NCBI RefSeq assembly: GCF_025150745.1
Contig: NZ_CP102282.1
Location: 755,501-819,500, forward strand
Origin: Eubacterium ventriosum
GTDB taxonomy: Bacteria > Bacillota > Clostridia > Lachnospirales > Lachnospiraceae
Length of the DNA: 64,000 nt
Reading direction: 5' to 3'
In this document: positions 1 through 8,553 of the stretch, piece after piece
Layout: each line of letters begins with the position of its first letter
Position numbering within the stretch: the first letter of the stretch is position 1
Notes under the pieces: model-generated
What the model was told of the DNA's origin: nothing
Databases searched by the model: none
What the model saw: the letters and a program-made list of their open reading frames with translations, nothing else
Translations under genes and position numbers: made by a program

Positions 1-600
1 ATTTGCCAGCACATCCGTTTCAATGCGTTCCAGACGCATTTTCGCAGTACGCAGGTCATCTGCCTCGATTCCAAAGGTAATGTATTTGCGTTTGGTGAGA
101 CCGTTATTTCCTTTCTGCAACTGGTTCTTTAACATATCCCCGTATTCCCTGCGGATTCCGTCATACTCGTCGCCGCGGGGAGGGATGTCAATGCTTCTGG
201 TAAAATCCTGCATATTGGCCCGCTGGTTGATAAAGGTAAGCTGCACATGGATCGAGGCATCGAAGTAATTTAAGAAATCGCAGTAACCCTCGAAGATCTG
301 TGCTTTATCATCTGCCTGTGCAAGCTGATAGTTAATATCAAAAAACTGCACCGTTTTGGTGTAAAGGGTATCAGTCAGCCGGCAGATCCCATCCCGGTAC
401 ATTTCACGGTAGGGGATGCTCTGCTGGACCGTCTGCGGGGCATCTGCTTTCAGCCCGGCAAAAAAGCCGCCTTTTTTAGACGGCTTGGAACGGGCAGACT
501 TAGTTTTGCCCTGCTTTGCATCGGCTCTGGTCTTTTTGGCCTGCCTGATATTTTTTTGCAGACGCTTTTCCTGAGCTTCCTGCTGCTTGTTTTTTGGCAA
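1..600 (-). CDS. VirB4-like conjugation ATPase, N-terminal part (cut by window start)
   Basis: Reading down from a TTG codon at 600-598, the minus strand is open to the window edge (about 200 codons). The N-terminus is Lys/Gln/Ala-rich and followed by a segment typical of the N-terminal domain of VirB4/TraE proteins from Tn1549-type ICEs. VirB4 is the cytoplasmic ATPase that powers type IV secretion; its Walker motifs lie beyond the window. The TTG start is supported by GGAGG nine bases upstream. The start lies inside the 3' end of the PrgI gene, in another frame, overlapping by about 100 nt. Family assignment rests on context plus the visible N-terminus. Confidence 0.75.
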   Translation of the reverse strand, partial: MPKNKQQEAQEKRLQKNIRQAKKTRADAKQGKTKSARSKPSKKGGFFAGLKADAPQTVQQSIPYREMYRDGICRLTDTLYTKTVQFFDINYQLAQADDKAQIFEGYCDFLNYFDASIHVQLTFINQRANMQDFTRSIDIPPRGDEYDGIRREYGDMLKNQLQKGNNGLTKRKYITFGIEADDLRTAKMRLERIETDVLAN

Positions 601-934
601 TCTTTGTAACCTCCTTCTTTGACATAGATTTATACAGGTTATCCGTCCTGTATGGACGGTCCTTCGGCCAGAGCTTATAACGGAGCCGGTTCTTCAAGAT
701 CTTTTCTGCCGGCTGCCCGTCACGCTCATACATGGCGAAGAAGAAAAAGGGCATCATCAGCCCGATCATCAAAAGTACAGCCGCCGAATTGCCGATCGCC
801 CCGCGGGTAAAGAAATACACCGGAAGGCCGACAAGTCCGGCAAGGCTGAAACAAATAAGCTGGCGCTTCGTCAGATTGAAGGCCAGCTTAGTCTTAACTT
901 TGGTTAAATCCTTTGGTACAGGTACATAAGGCAT
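500..934 (-). CDS. PrgI family conjugal transfer protein (VirB3-like)
   Basis: A 144-aa protein with two adjacent hydrophobic segments (about residues 26-43 and 51-68) after a short N-terminus beginning MPYVPVPKDL, the usual layout of PrgI proteins. These are small inner-membrane parts of Gram-positive conjugation channels and are encoded just before VirB4, as here. The last ~33 residues are Lys/Gln/Ala-rich and overlap the VirB4 start in a different frame, so this tail may be dispensable. The family call is solid from order and topology. Confidence 0.85.
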   Translation of the reverse strand: MPYVPVPKDLTKVKTKLAFNLTKRQLICFSLAGLVGLPVYFFTRGAIGNSAAVLLMIGLMMPFFFFAMYERDGQPAEKILKNRLRYKLWPKDRPYRTDNLYKSMSKKEVTKIAKKQAAGSSGKASAKKYQAGQKDQSRCKAGQN

Positions 935-970
935 CTATACACCTCCCATCGTAATATAATTTCCGGCCCA

Positions 971-1717
971 TTACCGTGCACCGAAATCGCGTACCGGTTT
1001 CTCCGCAGCCGGACATTCCCGCACTTCCTGAGCCGCATTTTGCAGCCGTGCCAGGACAGAAACAGCCGGCTCTCTCTGACACAGGTATTCCTGGCTGTCT
1101 CGGATTCCGGCAATATTTTCCCGAATATCCATATCCACGTCGAACACATCTGAAACCGGCATAAGCCAACGGTCTGCAAAGTATTTCAAAGGATTCTCAA
1201 GCGCCAGCACATCATCCAGCATTTCATCCCTGAACTCAAACTTTGTTGTCAGATAGGAATACGCCTCCTGCATGGCTGTAATTTCAGCAGCTTTTTCAAT
1301 TAAGGATTCCTTATCTCTTGACATAAGGCTTTCCCTGTAAGCAAAGTAATTCTGTCCCAGCCGTTTCATCAGGAGCGTATATTTGTCCTGTGCGGAAGGT
1401 TCGCTTGTGAAATGTTCAAATTTTTGCTCTGCATCAATTTCTTTGAGAAGATCGCAGATCGGGAAACTGTGTTCATGGTTATTTTCTTCCCAGCACCATC
1501 GGGCTACATCCAACGGGTCCTGAAAAGAAAGAAGTGCCTCTACTTCCGCCGGAGTAAATACATGCTCAACCTTCAGATAATAGTGGAGTTCCGAAAATCC
1601 CTGCAACTCGTAAATGCTGCCGATGTTCTGTGCATCCAGCATATCCGCATGAACCTTCAAACACTCGTCCAGCCGTTCCATAAGCAGCCGCTTTGCATCT
1701 TGTTCTATCAAAATCAC
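971..1717 (-). CDS. DUF3848-like ICE accessory protein
   Basis: A soluble 248-aa acidic protein with no membrane segment. The central and C-terminal parts (ending around LENPLKYFADRW and a DMDIRENIAGIRDSQE-type segment) resemble uncharacterized DUF3848-type proteins of clostridial conjugative elements. It overlaps the MT-A70 methylase stop by 4 nt, so the genes are translationally coupled. No catalytic motif is recognisable. A role in regulating transfer or in host takeover is inference from context only. Confidence 0.5.
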   Translation of the reverse strand: MILIEQDAKRLLMERLDECLKVHADMLDAQNIGSIYELQGFSELHYYLKVEHVFTPAEVEALLSFQDPLDVARWCWEENNHEHSFPICDLLKEIDAEQKFEHFTSEPSAQDKYTLLMKRLGQNYFAYRESLMSRDKESLIEKAAEITAMQEAYSYLTTKFEFRDEMLDDVLALENPLKYFADRWLMPVSDVFDVDMDIRENIAGIRDSQEYLCQREPAVSVLARLQNAAQEVRECPAAEKPVRDFGAR

Positions 1718-2271
1718 CCCTTTCGCTCCGGCATAGTCAGCGTACAGTTCACTTCATTGCCCCATACATCCCAGCCGGGAGTCTTTTGTCTTGCAAACAG
1801 TTCCACTCTGGGCTGATCGCCCATGAGTTTTACGATCTTATCCCGCACCTCGTCCGGTTTCTTGCTGTGCTGCTCAATATGGGAGATCACAAACTGATGG
1901 ATTCCCGCACACTGGCGTTTCGGACGGCCTCTGGTTGCCAGCAGGCAGACCTCCGCGTTTGAGCGGGTCCAAAAGCCCATGCCATAAAACCAGCTATCCG
2001 CTTTCCGGTTCTGTTTGAGCCATAGAAAAGCTAGCGTTTTATATTTGAACCCCCAGGCGTCGATCACCCGGAAGGCTTCATTAAGCTGCGGAAAGGTTGC
2101 CCACAGAAAGAGGGCGCTGTCTTTTGCGGCAAGTTCCGATACCGGCAGGGCACAGATTTCTTCAATGCTCATTGTGGGGTAATGGTTTTCCGCAACGCCG
2201 CTTCCATGTTTCCTGTCATAATGCCAGGGCGGATCGGCATAGATAATGCCGTACTGTTTCGTTTCCGGCAT
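1714..2271 (-). CDS. MT-A70 family DNA N6-adenine methyltransferase
   Basis: A 185-aa protein carrying the catalytic DPPW motif near residue 14, followed by the MT-A70 signatures LFLWATFPQLNEA and an AEVCLLATRGRP stretch. The family transfers methyl from S-adenosylmethionine to adenine N6. Phage and ICE copies usually act as solitary methylases that shield element DNA from restriction or mark it. Its start shares a base with the end of the SpoVG-like gene and its stop overlaps the next gene, so it is embedded in the transfer operon. No partner nuclease is adjacent. Confidence 0.9.
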   Translation of the reverse strand: MPETKQYGIIYADPPWHYDRKHGSGVAENHYPTMSIEEICALPVSELAAKDSALFLWATFPQLNEAFRVIDAWGFKYKTLAFLWLKQNRKADSWFYGMGFWTRSNAEVCLLATRGRPKRQCAGIHQFVISHIEQHSKKPDEVRDKIVKLMGDQPRVELFARQKTPGWDVWGNEVNCTLTMPERKG

Positions 2272-2723
2272 TAGCGAGCCTGCTCATTCTTAGATGGGGC
2301 AGGTTTAGTCGGCTGTTCTTTGACCTTACCGGCATTTTCCTTCAATGTACCGGTCAGGGAAGGTTTTTCCGCAGCTCCCTTTGTCGCTTCAAGAGTCGCC
2401 TGCAAATTTTCAATAGCCTGGCCGTACCCATCAATGAGAGCATCGTTGAGCTGCTTGCGGAACTCTGCCGTAACCGGCCAGCAGACATCTTTCCAGTTGC
2501 CGCCCTTATCCTGGGTTGCGGGCATATTGACATACAGCCCCTTTTCACTGGAACAGATACGGAAACCGTCAATCTTAAAGCATCCGCCAATCGTAACATT
2601 GGCAAACGCCAGCAGGTTTCCCATTGGAGCAATCGGACGCACGCGGACATCCAGCTTCATGCCGTTTGCCATTTCCGGCGTCTGTGTTTCCGGCGCCATT
2701 TTTTCTGTATTGGTTTTACTCAT
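2271..2723 (-). CDS. SpoVG family protein
   Basis: A 150-aa protein. The first ~95 residues match SpoVG: a VRVRPI strand, then LLAFANVTIGGCFKIDGFRI, a GLYVNMPA loop and VCWPVTAEFRKQL. SpoVG binds DNA/RNA and modulates transcription; copies are common in clostridial conjugative elements. The C-terminal 50 residues are a Lys/Pro/Ala-rich tail not seen in housekeeping SpoVG. It sits between the VirB6-like channel gene and the MT-A70 methylase, with a good ribosome site (AAGGAGG) before the ATG at 2723. Confidence 0.85.
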   Translation of the reverse strand: MSKTNTEKMAPETQTPEMANGMKLDVRVRPIAPMGNLLAFANVTIGGCFKIDGFRICSSEKGLYVNMPATQDKGGNWKDVCWPVTAEFRKQLNDALIDGYGQAIENLQATLEATKGAAEKPSLTGTLKENAGKVKEQPTKPAPSKNEQAR

Positions 2724-2761
2724 ATATAAAATCCTCCTTTTTAGAATTGGTTTTGTTCATG

Positions 2762-3625
2762 CTATCTTGCATTAAATATGGATTTGGATAACGAACCTGT
2801 CTTAAACAGGGCAAAAGCCAGCAGTACCGTATAACCCGCCGTTCCCCAGATCGCGCCGTGCACGTCGCCGGACGATGGGATAGACTGGACCAGCACTGCA
2901 TAAATGGCAACACAGATCAGGATCAAAAAACCCTGAAAACCCAGGGCAAAAAGGGAACGCAGATACCCGGTTCCCATTTGTCCCCATTCCCGGTTTGCCA
3001 TTGTGGAAAACGGGATCGGTGCAAGGCTCACGGTTAAATAAATCTCGATCATACGGCCATATACAATGACAAAGATCACGATGGACAGTACCCACATACA
3101 CAGATTGATGATGTTGGTTTCCAGCCACAATCCAATCAGTTCCCACATTCCCATTGCTTCAAGCTGGGTTTCCAGGTCAGACAATGCCGCCTGCACATCC
3201 AGGTTCCCGTTTATGACACCGGCACTTTGCGACACCACATTTTGGGCCACATCAAAGACCGCCATCACAATCGTAAAACAGTTGGTGAGCAGGTAAGTGG
3301 CAACAAAAGTCTTGAAAATCCACTTGAAGATGTTGAATGTATCGAATTCGTGCATGTTGTTCTTTTCGAGAATCATCTGGATCAGTTCATACACCAGAAC
3401 AAAGGTAAGGATCATGCCCGCAATGGGAATGACGACGGTTTCCGAAAGATTCTGGATCATGGAAAACACGCCGCCATTCCAGCCCTGCGGGGTCTGTCCT
3501 ACCTGATTTGCCACATCCGCAACCTGGTTGTTGACGGAGTTGAAAATACTGGTGTACTGTCCGGTGATCGCATCGATCAGGCCCTCTTTAATCCAGTCTG
3601 TTATCCATTCAAACAGACTGCCCAT
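2762..3625 (-). CDS. VirB6/TrbL-like conjugal transfer membrane protein
   Basis: A 287-aa polytopic membrane protein with an amphipathic N-terminus (FEWITDWIKEGL) and five or six hydrophobic segments near residues 63-85, 103-128, 172-198, 222-246 and 256-278. Gene order (Maff2 pilin-like protein, then this gene) and topology match the VirB6/TrbL channel component of clostridial ICEs, an inner-membrane part of the mating pore. The spacer to the Maff2 gene is only 10 nt, so the two are co-transcribed. Confidence 0.85.
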   Translation of the reverse strand: MGSLFEWITDWIKEGLIDAITGQYTSIFNSVNNQVADVANQVGQTPQGWNGGVFSMIQNLSETVVIPIAGMILTFVLVYELIQMILEKNNMHEFDTFNIFKWIFKTFVATYLLTNCFTIVMAVFDVAQNVVSQSAGVINGNLDVQAALSDLETQLEAMGMWELIGLWLETNIINLCMWVLSIVIFVIVYGRMIEIYLTVSLAPIPFSTMANREWGQMGTGYLRSLFALGFQGFLILICVAIYAVLVQSIPSSGDVHGAIWGTAGYTVLLAFALFKTGSLSKSIFNAR

Positions 3626-3635
3626 AAGTCAGCCC

Positions 3636-3851
3636 TTAACCGAACAGGCCGGAAAGCAGCGGGATCAGCGTTGCACCAACCAGAGCGATACCTCCGCCTG
3701 CCATAAGCTGCTTGATCCCCTGGGATTTTGCACCTGGGTTATCATTTCCGTAACCTTCGAGAAGGTTTACAACACCCCATGCGCCCAGACCTGCGCCCAG
3801 GGCGATCACAAGGATCTTCAAAGTATCAATCGCGCTTGCAAAAAATGCCAT
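3636..3851 (-). CDS. Maff2 family small membrane protein (VirB2-like)
   Basis: A 71-aa protein with two hydrophobic, Gly-rich segments (about residues 9-30 and 48-69) separated by a short polar loop with GNDNPGAKSQGIKQL. This is the standard Maff2 layout in Tn1549-type elements, where it stands in for the VirB2 pilin. A strong AGGAGG lies upstream of the ATG. It begins the distal transfer segment after a strong terminator hairpin. Confidence 0.9.
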   Translation of the reverse strand: MAFFASAIDTLKILVIALGAGLGAWGVVNLLEGYGNDNPGAKSQGIKQLMAGGGIALVGATLIPLLSGLFG

Positions 3852-3912
3852 AATGTTCCTCCTTTAATTTCAGAAATTTTAATTTGTGATATGGCCGTAT
3901 CAGGCCGGAAAC

Positions 3913-3967
3913 AAAAAAAGCCGCCGCACTGTTTTTAGAAAAAATCTGTTTCAAACAGCACGGCGGC
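3913..3967 (-). terminator. Strong intrinsic terminator before the Maff2 gene
   Basis: On the minus strand, GCCGCCGTGCTGTTT pairs with AAACAGTGCGGCGGC and is followed by seven T residues. It lies inside the transfer operon, between the coupling protein and Maff2 genes. Either transcription restarts downstream or the hairpin tunes the level of the distal genes. Confidence 0.85.
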
Positions 3968-4043
3968 ATGGGGCAGGAAAAATCCTGCGGTTATTTACTT
4001 TTCAGGGAGAATCACGAATCCTCAAAAAATCCTCCTTTCATCG

Positions 4044-4088
4044 TGACAAAAACAAAGCCTGCCAGGGCGTCATGCTTTGACAGGCAGG
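4044..4088 (-). terminator. Terminator-like hairpin after the coupling protein gene
   Basis: On the minus strand CCTGCC and GGCAGG (4083-4088 and 4058-4063) form a stem followed by CTTTGTTTTTG, directly after the VirD4-type gene. It is weaker than the hairpin at 3913-3967; the two in tandem make a clear break between the two halves of the transfer operon. Confidence 0.55.
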
Positions 4089-4095
4089 AACAACT

Positions 4096-5940
4096 TTATA
4101 AAGTCTGGGAAGCCAGATCTTCGGCTGTGACTTCATAATTGCGGTATCGTTCACCGGGACGCATCGGCATCCGGGTAGAAAGAAACTTTTCGATATTAAA
4201 AGCGTTCTTCTCATTAAAATCGGAAAGCAGTTTGTAATTTGGGTGTTTGGTTATATCGTATTTCCGGGAGAGGAACGGCCGCACACCCCTGATCTGCAAC
4301 AGACATTTACCCCCGTCCATGACTGCCAGTTCATCCACCGACATCAGATCCTTTCCCAGCTTTTGAAAATTTTGTCCGTGGGATTCCTGATTGCCCTTTG
4401 TGACACTGGTGTTATACAGGTCGATGGTCTCTTTCCCCAATAGGGAGTTCCAGCTTTTTAAGGTGGTTTCTTCTTTGCCTCCTAAGAAAAGGGAGGCGTC
4501 ACAGTTACCGATGATGGTGTCCATGTTGTCTTTATACAGGGCTTTGAGCTGGCTTTGCGCCTGCAGCACCAGGCAGGCAGAGATCTCACGGCTTCGGATG
4601 GTCGCCATAAGACGCTCCAGGTTCGGGATCTGCCCGATATTTGCCGCCTCGTCGATCAGGCAGCGCACATGGATGGGAAGCCTTCCACCATATACATCAT
4701 CCGCCCGCTCACACAAGCGGTTAAACAAAATGGAATAGATCAGACTGATCAAAAATGCAAAGGTCCCGTCCGTATCACTCATAATAAGGAAAAGAGCAGT
4801 CCGTTCATCTCCCAGCATATCCAGATCCAGTTCGTCATACATGGTAATTTCCCTGACTTCTTTAATGTCAAAAGGAGCCAGTCTGGAAGCACAGGAAATA
4901 AGGATCGACTTGGCTGTTTTTCCGGCAGCGAGCTTATATTTCTTATATTGACGCAGGGCAAAATGATCCGGGTCTTTCTGTTCCAGCGCGTCAAAGAGAA
5001 GGTCAACGGCATTTTTGAACGACTCATCATCCTCACGGACTTCCATTGCGTTCAGCATTTCTACCAGTGTGGCAAAATTCTGTTCGTTTGCCGGAGCCTC
5101 ATAATAGATATATCCGATCAGTGCCGTATAGAGCAGGGTTTCTGCCTTGACCCAGAAATCGTCTCCGGCTTTTCCTTCGCCTTTGGTATTGGCGATTAGG
5201 GTAGTGACGATCTTCAGAATATCTTTCTCGGAATGAATGTAGGCGAACGGGTTAAAGTGCATACTTTTCTGGAAATTGATCGTATTGAATACCCGTATTT
5301 TATAGGACTCATAGATGATCTTTCCTTTTTCATTACGCACAGGCTTTCCGTCCTTGTCCAGCTTTGGTGTGCCTCGCTGCAACATCTTTCCGCATTCCAC
5401 AAGGACTGTACCTTTCGGATCGGTGACGACGTAGGAACTGTGCATTTGCATCAGATTGGGCTTGATGAAAAAGCGCGTTTTTCCCGAACCTGATCCTCCG
5501 ACTACCAGTACATTTTTATTTCTTGCATTGGCCGGATTTTTGGGCCTTCCGTTTAACATCAGTCCTTCACTTTGGGTAAGAATGATATTGTTTTCCGGAT
5601 TTGGGTCCATAAACGGGGCAATATCGGCTTTATTTCCCCATCTTGCAGAACCATATTCCACATTTTTGCGGTATTTCTTAGCGTCTTTCCCTCTAAGATA
5701 GACTGCCAGCCGCATAATGGCTGCACCGCAGAAACCGATCAGCCAGTCCATTGCCGCCCCCGGCCACATACTCTGAAACGCAAGGGCAAAGCCTTCGGAC
5801 AGTCCTAACAGCTTTTGGGAAGCGTCTGCTCCGGGAGCCAGCCGCACCGCTTCGCCCAGCTTGGCAAATACCAGAAGGAACAGAACATAAGGCAGATGGA
5901 GAATGACCTGTTTTTTCAATGTTTCTGCATCAATCTTCAT
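4096..5940 (-). CDS. VirD4/TraG-type coupling protein (T4SS ATPase)
   Basis: A 614-aa protein with two N-terminal membrane segments (about residues 13-27 and 63-82), Walker A GGSGSGKT at residues 148-155 and a Walker B region at LIDEAANIGQIPNLERLM. It is the inner-membrane ATPase that hands the relaxase-DNA complex to the mating channel. It overlaps the PcfB gene by 4 nt, the usual pairing in enterococcal/clostridial systems (PcfB-PcfC). Length is normal for the family and the gene looks intact. Confidence 0.95.
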   Translation of the reverse strand: MKIDAETLKKQVILHLPYVLFLLVFAKLGEAVRLAPGADASQKLLGLSEGFALAFQSMWPGAAMDWLIGFCGAAIMRLAVYLRGKDAKKYRKNVEYGSARWGNKADIAPFMDPNPENNIILTQSEGLMLNGRPKNPANARNKNVLVVGGSGSGKTRFFIKPNLMQMHSSYVVTDPKGTVLVECGKMLQRGTPKLDKDGKPVRNEKGKIIYESYKIRVFNTINFQKSMHFNPFAYIHSEKDILKIVTTLIANTKGEGKAGDDFWVKAETLLYTALIGYIYYEAPANEQNFATLVEMLNAMEVREDDESFKNAVDLLFDALEQKDPDHFALRQYKKYKLAAGKTAKSILISCASRLAPFDIKEVREITMYDELDLDMLGDERTALFLIMSDTDGTFAFLISLIYSILFNRLCERADDVYGGRLPIHVRCLIDEAANIGQIPNLERLMATIRSREISACLVLQAQSQLKALYKDNMDTIIGNCDASLFLGGKEETTLKSWNSLLGKETIDLYNTSVTKGNQESHGQNFQKLGKDLMSVDELAVMDGGKCLLQIRGVRPFLSRKYDITKHPNYKLLSDFNEKNAFNIEKFLSTRMPMRPGERYRNYEVTAEDLASQTL

Positions 5941-6413
5941 CGTTCCGGTCCTCCGTGTTCTTTGTTCTTTACACGGTCACGGCCAAGCGACTGTGCCAGT
6001 TCTTTGAACTTATGAAGCTGTATAAGCAGCGACGGTCTGGTGCTGCGTGTAAGGTCTTTCTTTGTATATTCCTTAAAAGCTGCCGTCAGTGCATCCGCCT
6101 GGTTTGCCTTGAAATATACCGTCCATTTTGGGGGATCGGTCCCAAGTTCCTTTTCTATATGGTAGCGTACCTGATGTTTTCTGGCATACCGTTCAAAAGA
6201 GCGGATTCGCCCTGAAACTTCAATGGTATTGGCTCCGGGGTCTTTATAAGTCAGCCGCTTCATGCTGTTGCGCCCGACTTTTGGCATTGTGCGTTCCTGT
6301 TCCATCTTTTGGAGTACCGCAGCAATAGCCGCACGCAGTACCCGCCCTGACAGTTTTGCTGCCTGTATAGAAACAGAAACCGTTCGTTGTTCGAGTTCTT
6401 CCTGCAAGAGCAT
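5937..6413 (-). CDS. PcfB family conjugal transfer protein
   Basis: A 158-aa basic, soluble protein of the PcfB family (conserved KLSGRVLRAAI, a VSGRIRSFERYARKHQVRY-type stretch and a C-terminal basic tail). PcfB-type proteins bind DNA and act as relaxosome accessory factors that dock on the coupling protein. The stop codon overlaps the coupling-protein start, consistent with that partnership. The gene appears complete. Confidence 0.85.
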   Translation of the reverse strand: MLLQEELEQRTVSVSIQAAKLSGRVLRAAIAAVLQKMEQERTMPKVGRNSMKRLTYKDPGANTIEVSGRIRSFERYARKHQVRYHIEKELGTDPPKWTVYFKANQADALTAAFKEYTKKDLTRSTRPSLLIQLHKFKELAQSLGRDRVKNKEHGGPER

Positions 6414-6458
6414 CCTCCTTTCTGATAAAATCGGTATTTATAATATGGAAATAACTTT

Positions 6459-7274
6459 TTACCGGCTTTCCCCAAGAACCTGCTGTCGGGAAGCGTGTTC
6501 AAAGGCTTTTGCTGCCTGATCGACCTGAATTTTAGCATGTTTCAAAAGCGTCTTGATGATCGTAGCCGGGCGTTCCTGTTCCTCCAGATGATCGACCATC
6601 CCTTTGCACTCATCCGGGAGGTATGCCGCCATATCTTTCAACACATCGGAAAAGTTACCCATAAAGCCCCAGCAGCTATCCGACAGCTCCCCGTTTTTAT
6701 AAAGCTCAAACCCATAACATTCGCCACGCAGATAGGAATCATAAGCGGCGACTTCGCTGCGCATCAGTGCGTCCGCTTTCTGCCGGATGGCGCCGGTCAT
6801 CTTGTCAGCGTCAAATTCCTTTAGGGCATCTTCTTTGGAAACATAGATCCAGCCGACCTGTCCGCTGTCCCATTCTGCATGAGGAGCCCTGCCTGAGAAA
6901 CTTTCTGTACTCATGGCAAGACCTGAGTGGTCGTAGAGATAGAGGGGGAGCATCAGATACTTTTCCGAAATTACTTTCTGCATTGCTTCATCGATCGCCC
7001 GTTCCTCTGTCTTTGGTCCATGCCGGAAACGGCTGCTTACAATGTTTACCATCCGTTCATAGCGTTTCATGCCGGCTTCATCATGTCCTACGGTATCTAA
7101 ATACATTTCCCGCAGGAAGTCATCTTTGTCCATATGGTTGTGATGGTCGCCCAGCGCATAGCGGGGATGAAAGCATACCATCGTCCCAAAATGTTCATCT
7201 ACCTCACGGGGAGAGATCAGAATATCGTCCGGCTGCACCATAAGGGCATAAGGTTCATTTACTGCCATTAACAT
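6459..7274 (-). CDS. ICE accessory protein of unknown function
   Basis: A 271-aa acidic soluble protein; AAGGAG six bases before the ATG supports the start. Visible features are a His/Asp cluster (LGDHHNHMDKDDFLREM, residues ~42-58), a YLMLPLYLYDHSGLAMST segment and a C-terminal helical region. The protein resembles conserved but uncharacterized proteins of clostridial conjugative elements. The His/Asp cluster could bind metal, but no known catalytic arrangement is recognised. Confidence 0.6.
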   Translation of the reverse strand: MLMAVNEPYALMVQPDDILISPREVDEHFGTMVCFHPRYALGDHHNHMDKDDFLREMYLDTVGHDEAGMKRYERMVNIVSSRFRHGPKTEERAIDEAMQKVISEKYLMLPLYLYDHSGLAMSTESFSGRAPHAEWDSGQVGWIYVSKEDALKEFDADKMTGAIRQKADALMRSEVAAYDSYLRGECYGFELYKNGELSDSCWGFMGNFSDVLKDMAAYLPDECKGMVDHLEEQERPATIIKTLLKHAKIQVDQAAKAFEHASRQQVLGESR

Positions 7275-7291
7275 AATTGGCTCCTTTCTTT

Positions 7292-7708
7292 CTACAAATC
7301 CGGGCCGGAATGGTGCATCATCGGTTTTTCCCGGTGCTCATTGGTTGCAGGCTGCTTGACTGCAATGATCTCGCCGGCAAGCCTTGCAAATTTTTCAGGG
7401 TACTTAAACTGCTCCCCATATTTCTCCATCAGATCCGGGGAAAGGTCTGTAAAATTTTCCTCGCCAAGACCAACGATCAGAAAATTCCCGGACACAATAT
7501 CATAGATGTGGCCGTCATCGTCAAAGAGAGCTCGGTTCAAAGGCAGCCCCATCAGCTTGCCTTCTTCATTGCAGATCAGAGCCACCGGGTCCTCATACGG
7601 ATAGACCGCCTGAATATCTCCGCCCACTGCCGCCTGCAAGGATTTCAGACCACTTTCGATCTCCGCAGCATAAGGGGACTTGCCCGGCTCTACCATTAAC
7701 ACTTTCAT
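7292..7708 (-). CDS. DUF3846 domain protein
   Basis: A 138-aa protein that fits DUF3846: a VEPGKSPY N-terminus, a GGDIQAVYPYEDPVALICNEEGK core, a GLPLNRAL segment, and DIVSGNFLIVGL. DUF3846 proteins are widespread ICE and phage accessory proteins of unknown function. Its ATG overlaps the stop of the upstream gene (7705-8547). The C-terminal ~20 residues are polar and probably disordered. Confidence 0.85.
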   Translation of the reverse strand: MKVLMVEPGKSPYAAEIESGLKSLQAAVGGDIQAVYPYEDPVALICNEEGKLMGLPLNRALFDDDGHIYDIVSGNFLIVGLGEENFTDLSPDLMEKYGEQFKYPEKFARLAGEIIAVKQPATNEHREKPMMHHSGPDL

Positions 7709-8547
7709 AATTGTATATCCTCCTTCTTTTTCATTGCCGTACCGGGAGTGGTTGGCGTTTTTTCCTGAGTTTTTGCCACAGAGAGCTTCCCCAGGACGGA
7801 AGGCTTCTCCTGGTTTTCGGGTGTAAAAATACCGCCCTCCGAAACCTCGGCGGCGGCATGTTCCGTTTTGGCCTGTTCCAGTCCTTCAACCGTATAGCCA
7901 GGTAAAAGAGTACCGTGAACCATAAAATGGTGCTCATATTCTTTCGGGATCGGCGGGGAAATTTCCGTGAATAAATGGGAATAGGCTTTCTTTCGCCCGT
8001 CCAGGTATTTTATGGCTGCGTTCTTATCTGTATATCGTTTCTGGTTTTGTCCGGCAATCTTTGCTCCATATCCCTGCTTCGGGGAATGAATACGGACTTC
8101 CCATGTCACATACCAGGCAATCGGAACACTCTGTTTGGTTTCTCTGTCATATTTCGTATCTTCCCAAATACTGCAGGTCATCTGATAGACCCGGTTGCTG
8201 ATTTTCTGATCCGCCCTCCAGTTATCGGTGTCTTTCCACTGGTTGCCGGTATGTTCAATCTCCGGTGTACGAAGATATTCCAAAGCCCGGTTGATCGTCT
8301 GTGTTGCCGCTGCCTGCTGTTCCCATTGTTTTGCAGCAGCCACCACGATTTCATAGGCTTTCTGCTCCCCGTCGATACTTCCCTGGCGCATGGCTTCCAG
8401 GCTATCTATTCCCATTGTGATCAGAGTAGAAATATCCACATTTTCACAAACTACGCTGTGTTCAATTTTAAGCTCTGATCCCGGCGTCAAGTGGTCGCCA
8501 TACCGGTAGGCATGATAATCTTTATTTTCTTCCAAAATGCTGTTCAC
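7705..8547 (-). CDS. ICE accessory protein of unknown function
   Basis: A 280-aa soluble protein. The middle part (residues ~60-200) is Trp/Tyr-rich with alternating charged residues (for example VPIAWYVTWEVRIHSPKQGYG), suggesting a beta-rich fold. The last ~50 residues are low-complexity Pro/Thr/Lys. It is tightly packed between the LPD-domain protein and the DUF3846 gene. I do not recognise a family beyond its position in clostridial elements. Confidence 0.55.
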   Translation of the reverse strand: MNSILEENKDYHAYRYGDHLTPGSELKIEHSVVCENVDISTLITMGIDSLEAMRQGSIDGEQKAYEIVVAAAKQWEQQAAATQTINRALEYLRTPEIEHTGNQWKDTDNWRADQKISNRVYQMTCSIWEDTKYDRETKQSVPIAWYVTWEVRIHSPKQGYGAKIAGQNQKRYTDKNAAIKYLDGRKKAYSHLFTEISPPIPKEYEHHFMVHGTLLPGYTVEGLEQAKTEHAAAEVSEGGIFTPENQEKPSVLGKLSVAKTQEKTPTTPGTAMKKKEDIQL

Positions 8548-8553
8548 CTCCTG

